NCBI GenBank assembly: GCA_946186115.1
Contig: CAMHLV010000001.1
Span: 38,014-102,013 of the forward strand
Origin: an uncultured Prevotella sp.
GTDB taxonomy: Bacteria; Bacteroidota; Bacteroidia; Bacteroidales; Bacteroidaceae
DNA length: 64,000 bases
Reading direction: 5' to 3'
Shown here: in pieces, positions 60,966-64,000 of the stretch
How positions within the stretch are numbered: position 1 is the stretch's first letter
Layout of the letters: each line of letters starts with the position of its first letter
Program-made: the position numbers and the translations under genes
Notes under the pieces: generated by a model
Databases searched by the model: none
What the model was told of the DNA's origin: nothing
The model's input: the letters and a program-made list of their open reading frames with translations, nothing else

Positions 60966-62984
60966 GTGAATCTGAAGCTACGCATAATAACTCTGATGCT
61001 GGGCATGATGACTCTCATGCCCAGCATTAGTTTTGCTCTGGATGCCGCCAACGCAAAACTGCTGAAGCTCATCTGGAACTATCGACGCAATTACTCTTTT
61101 CCAGTCGTAGGGACAGAACAGAATGTATATATGCGCTACAATTTCGAGATGGACAAACGAAATGTTCTGCTCTTTCTTGTTCCTACAATGTATGTCATTG
61201 CAGACGGAGAAAAGAAATTTGTGGGAGAGTCGTATTGCAAACTCAGATTCAGGGATGTGGGCGACTATGACCTACAGCGTCAGGTGGTTTGCGGAACAAT
61301 CCCAAGACAGCGCACTGCAATGCCTCCCATGCTTGAATTCTCAACACCAGACTTCTACGACGAGACTCTTTACCCTAACCATCTGCTATCTCCTTTCAAC
61401 AAATCCAACCGCCGATTCTACTACTACAGCATTGGAGCCGAAATCGGCGGAATGTGTATGATTCATTTCCGCCCAAAGACACCCAACACGCAACTAATCA
61501 GCGGACAGGCTGTAGTGGACGTTAATACTGGAAGACTACATTCGGTACAATTCCACGGAGAATTCGACATGATATCCTTTAAGGTGTCGGTGATAATGAA
61601 TGCTCATGATTTGCACACTCCACTGCCTGAAAGATGTCACACTGAAGCTCAATTCAAATTCATGGGCAATAAGGTAAAAGCAAGCCTGTCAACCGTTTAC
61701 AACTGCCAAGAGACACTGCCCGACTCTGTGGATGAGGTAAAAGACCGCAACTTAATGGCTGCGCTCAGACCAATACCTTTGACTTCGGCCGAAAAAGAAA
61801 TCTATAATCAGTATGACCAAGAACATGCTCCTAAGCCAGAAGAGACAGTCGTTGACACTACAAAGCAACACCGACACAATTGGGTTAAGGAGATAGGATG
61901 GGACATTCTGGGCTACAACCTGATAAAAAGTCATAAAACAACAATGGGAGATGTGTCAATGCGCGTATCTCCATTGCTAAATCCACAATATATCAGTTAC
62001 AGCCAAAGAAGAGGATTCAGCTACAAAATGAAATTCGGTTTTCAATACAACTGGAATGAACACCGATTCCTCACCTTAAAACCAGAACTGGGTTACAACT
62101 TCAAGCAGAATCAAATCTATTACGTAGCACCCCTGAGAATGAACTACAATCCTAAGCGAAACGGATATGCAGAGATAAAACTGGCTAACGGCAACCATAT
62201 ATCAAACGGAGCTCTCGAAGACCACTTCAGAAAACAGATGGGAGACAGCATCAGTATGCCAGAATATAAGGACAGATATTTGGAAGTGGTTAACAATGTT
62301 GTGGCTTTCGACTGGCTGGAAATCATGTCAGGTATTGTGTATCACAACCGAATAGCTACTAATAAGAATCTAATGAGGGAAGCAGGAATACAGACTGATT
62401 TCAGAAGTTTTGCCCCAATGCTGACACTGAGATTTTCTCCGTGGAGAACAGGACCTGTGCTAACTGCCAATTACGAGAGGGGAATAAATAATGTGCTTAA
62501 TTCAAATATGACATACGAACGATGGGAATTTGACGCTGTTTACCTTAATCGCATGAAAAGCCTTAGAGTTCTGAACATGCGTGCAGGAACAGGCTTTTAT
62601 ACCACAAGACAATCTACATATTTCGTTGACTATGCCAACTTCCGTGATAACAATCTGCCAACAGGATGGGAAGATGACTGGAGCGGACAGTTCCAACTAC
62701 TGAATAGCCAATGGTACAACGAGTCACCTTACTACGTTAGAGGACACATTTCTTATGACTCACCTATGCTGGCACTGTCACACCTGCCTTTTATAGGTCG
62801 ATATTTCGAAACGGAAAGAATATATATCAGCGCACTGTCTATTGAGCACACAAGACCATATATAGAAATTGGATACGGTTTTAGCAACCGACTGTTCTCA
62901 ACAGGTTTGTTCACAAGTTTTCTGGGAAAAGACTTCCAGAAATTTGGATGTAAGTTCACTATAGAATTATTCAGAAGATGGTAA
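60966..62984 (+). CDS. Outer-membrane beta-barrel protein (DUF5686-like)
   Basis: 672-residue exported protein: signal peptide (MNLKLRIITLMLGMMTLMPS then ISFA), a mixed N-terminal domain and many amphipathic beta-strands (from about 330 on) ending in Arg-Arg-Trp, consistent with an outer-membrane barrel. Overall resembles DUF5686 proteins; no enzyme motif seen. GTG 60966 is chosen because a TTG at 60930 lies inside the promoter. The following gene overlaps by 7 bases. Confidence 0.68.
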   Translation: MNLKLRIITLMLGMMTLMPSISFALDAANAKLLKLIWNYRRNYSFPVVGTEQNVYMRYNFEMDKRNVLLFLVPTMYVIADGEKKFVGESYCKLRFRDVGDYDLQRQVVCGTIPRQRTAMPPMLEFSTPDFYDETLYPNHLLSPFNKSNRRFYYYSIGAEIGGMCMIHFRPKTPNTQLISGQAVVDVNTGRLHSVQFHGEFDMISFKVSVIMNAHDLHTPLPERCHTEAQFKFMGNKVKASLSTVYNCQETLPDSVDEVKDRNLMAALRPIPLTSAEKEIYNQYDQEHAPKPEETVVDTTKQHRHNWVKEIGWDILGYNLIKSHKTTMGDVSMRVSPLLNPQYISYSQRRGFSYKMKFGFQYNWNEHRFLTLKPELGYNFKQNQIYYVAPLRMNYNPKRNGYAEIKLANGNHISNGALEDHFRKQMGDSISMPEYKDRYLEVVNNVVAFDWLEIMSGIVYHNRIATNKNLMREAGIQTDFRSFAPMLTLRFSPWRTGPVLTANYERGINNVLNSNMTYERWEFDAVYLNRMKSLRVLNMRAGTGFYTTRQSTYFVDYANFRDNNLPTGWEDDWSGQFQLLNSQWYNESPYYVRGHISYDSPMLALSHLPFIGRYFETERIYISALSIEHTRPYIEIGYGFSNRLFSTGLFTSFLGKDFQKFGCKFTIELFRRW

Positions 62985-64000
62985 AACCACTAACCGTATA
63001 TAAAGCCAGTGCCGGGTCTGGTAAAACATTCACGCTGGCTGTAGAATATATCAAGTTACTCGTCAAGAATCCGATGAACTATCGCAATATCCTGGCCGTA
63101 ACCTTTACTAACAAGGCTACAGAGGAGATGAAAATGCGAATACTCAGTCAACTATATGGTATATGGAAACAATTGCCAGAATCTGCTGAATACCAAAAGC
63201 GAATAATAAAAGAAACAGGAATGGAAAAGCTTCTCGTATGTCAACGGGCAGGAGAAGCATTGCACTTGTTACTCCATAACTACAATTACTTCAGGGTAGA
63301 AACCATCGATACTTTCTTCCAAAGCGTACTACGAAACCTTGCTCGCGAGCTTGATCTTACGGCCAACTTACGTATTGGGCTCAATGATACGCAAGTGGAG
63401 GAGCAAGCAGTCGACAGAATGATCGACTCACTCACTCATAGTGACATCATGCTACAGTGGGTGCTAAAGTATATTATGGAGAATATCAGCGACGACAAGT
63501 CCTGGAACATTATCGGACAAGTGAAACAATTCGGACGGACCATCTTCCGCGATATCTATAAAGAGCAAAGCAAAACCCTGAACAAACTGATGGAAGACGG
63601 GAAGTTCATGGATGGCTATATCAACCAGATGCGACAAATACGCAATGATGCAAAAAAATATATGGAGGCACTGGCAGACAACTTCATAGACATCTTGGAA
63701 AGCGAGGGCGTGAGAATCGAAGACCTGAATTACGGTAAGTCTGGTGTTGCAGGATTCTTCCTGAAACTCAAGGAAGGGCAGATGGATGAAAGCATAGTTG
63801 GCAAGCGTGTTGCTGATTGCATGGAAGATACTACAAAATGGTACAATAAACGACAGGAAAAGGCACAACTCATACACGCATTGGCAGAAGAGTCACTCAT
63901 TCCACTATTACGTAAAGCCGTAATGGAACGCCCGAGACAATGGAAATTATACAAATCTGCAGATCTAACAATGCGACACCTCAACCAGTTGAGACTTTTG
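62978..64000 (+). CDS. UvrD/AddA-type helicase-nuclease, N-terminal part
   Basis: 341 codons visible, continuing past the window. MVKPLTVYKASAGSGKTFTL gives Walker A (about 10-18), VTFTNKATEEMKMRIL is SF1A motif Ia, and RVETIDTFFQSVLRNLAREL matches the UvrD/RecB-family motif near Ib. This N-terminus is typical of Bacteroidetes AddA/RecB-like double-strand break repair helicase-nucleases; the nuclease part is not visible. ATG 62978 overlaps the barrel gene's stop. Confidence 0.82.
   Translation, partial: MVKPLTVYKASAGSGKTFTLAVEYIKLLVKNPMNYRNILAVTFTNKATEEMKMRILSQLYGIWKQLPESAEYQKRIIKETGMEKLLVCQRAGEALHLLLHNYNYFRVETIDTFFQSVLRNLARELDLTANLRIGLNDTQVEEQAVDRMIDSLTHSDIMLQWVLKYIMENISDDKSWNIIGQVKQFGRTIFRDIYKEQSKTLNKLMEDGKFMDGYINQMRQIRNDAKKYMEALADNFIDILESEGVRIEDLNYGKSGVAGFFLKLKEGQMDESIVGKRVADCMEDTTKWYNKRQEKAQLIHALAEESLIPLLRKAVMERPRQWKLYKSADLTMRHLNQLRLL

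Overview
The window is chromosomal DNA of a Bacteroidales bacterium, most likely Prevotella or a close relative. Three things point there. Promoters repeatedly match the Bacteroidetes primary-sigma consensus TTTG-N19/20-TAnnTTTG, and almost no gene has a Shine-Dalgarno. The primary sigma factor (60053-60925) is the short Bacteroidetes form. Lineage-typical families are present: RprX/RprY, DUF4861, DUF4923, GldB-like and DUF5686-like proteins, PPi-phosphofructokinase and dipeptidyl peptidase III. Most of the window is ordinary core genome. I see no prophage, insertion sequence, CRISPR array, rRNA or tRNA.

Layout. 1-6.3 kb (minus): fur-purA-hisS (hisS runs off the left edge), then an AraC-type regulator with DPP III and an AlkD-like protein. 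6.6-12.6 kb (plus): aminotransferase, LolC/E-like permease, UxuB-like reductase, terminator, HtrA. 12.6-15.2 kb (minus): PPi-PFK coupled to a GH25 lysozyme. 15.5-22.4 kb (plus): a six-gene run including a large amidase-like protein, YgiQ and a PP2C-like protein. 22.4-26.2 kb (minus): HAD phosphatase, panB, MFS, divergent WecB-like protein. 26.3-32.8 kb (plus): rsmG-ruvC, a decayed stretch with palindromes, minisatellite and a gene fragment, then tandem ABC ATPase, clpC and a DUF4923 lipoprotein. 32.8-39.1 kb (minus): kdgK-DUF4177-eda joined to an unusual two-component pair and a small AbgT-like membrane protein. 39.2-44.4 kb (minus): rprX-rprY, phosphohexomutase, BASS transporter. 44.8-49.2 kb (minus): a 1441-residue nuclease-helicase-methyltransferase fusion. 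49.3-53.6 kb: htpG, a GldB-like lipoprotein, DUF4861. 53.8-56.3 kb (minus): nitroreductase, DUF2520, KdsC-like and Maf. 56.4-64 kb (plus): queuosine-precursor transporter and queF behind a structured leader, serC-serA, rpoD, a beta-barrel protein, and the start of a UvrD/AddA-type helicase.

How genes connect. UxuB-like reductase, KdgK and Eda together give fructuronate to KDG to KDPG to pyruvate plus glyceraldehyde-3-phosphate, fitting growth on pectin or uronic acids; the DUF4861 protein fits the same lifestyle. The chaperone genes clpC and htpG share a 16-base upstream sequence that looks like a sigma-54 promoter rather than the housekeeping type. Several genes have a primary-sigma -7 box only 4-6 bases before the start codon, implying near-leaderless mRNAs and correcting two start sites.

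The items most worth pursuing are the nuclease-helicase-methyltransferase fusion, the candidate queuosine-pathway riboswitch, the sigma-54-like chaperone promoters, the histidine kinase whose phospho-acceptor and ATPase modules are split between two halves, and a candidate small RNA near 53.7 kb. Everything is read by eye; no alignment, folding or database search was run.
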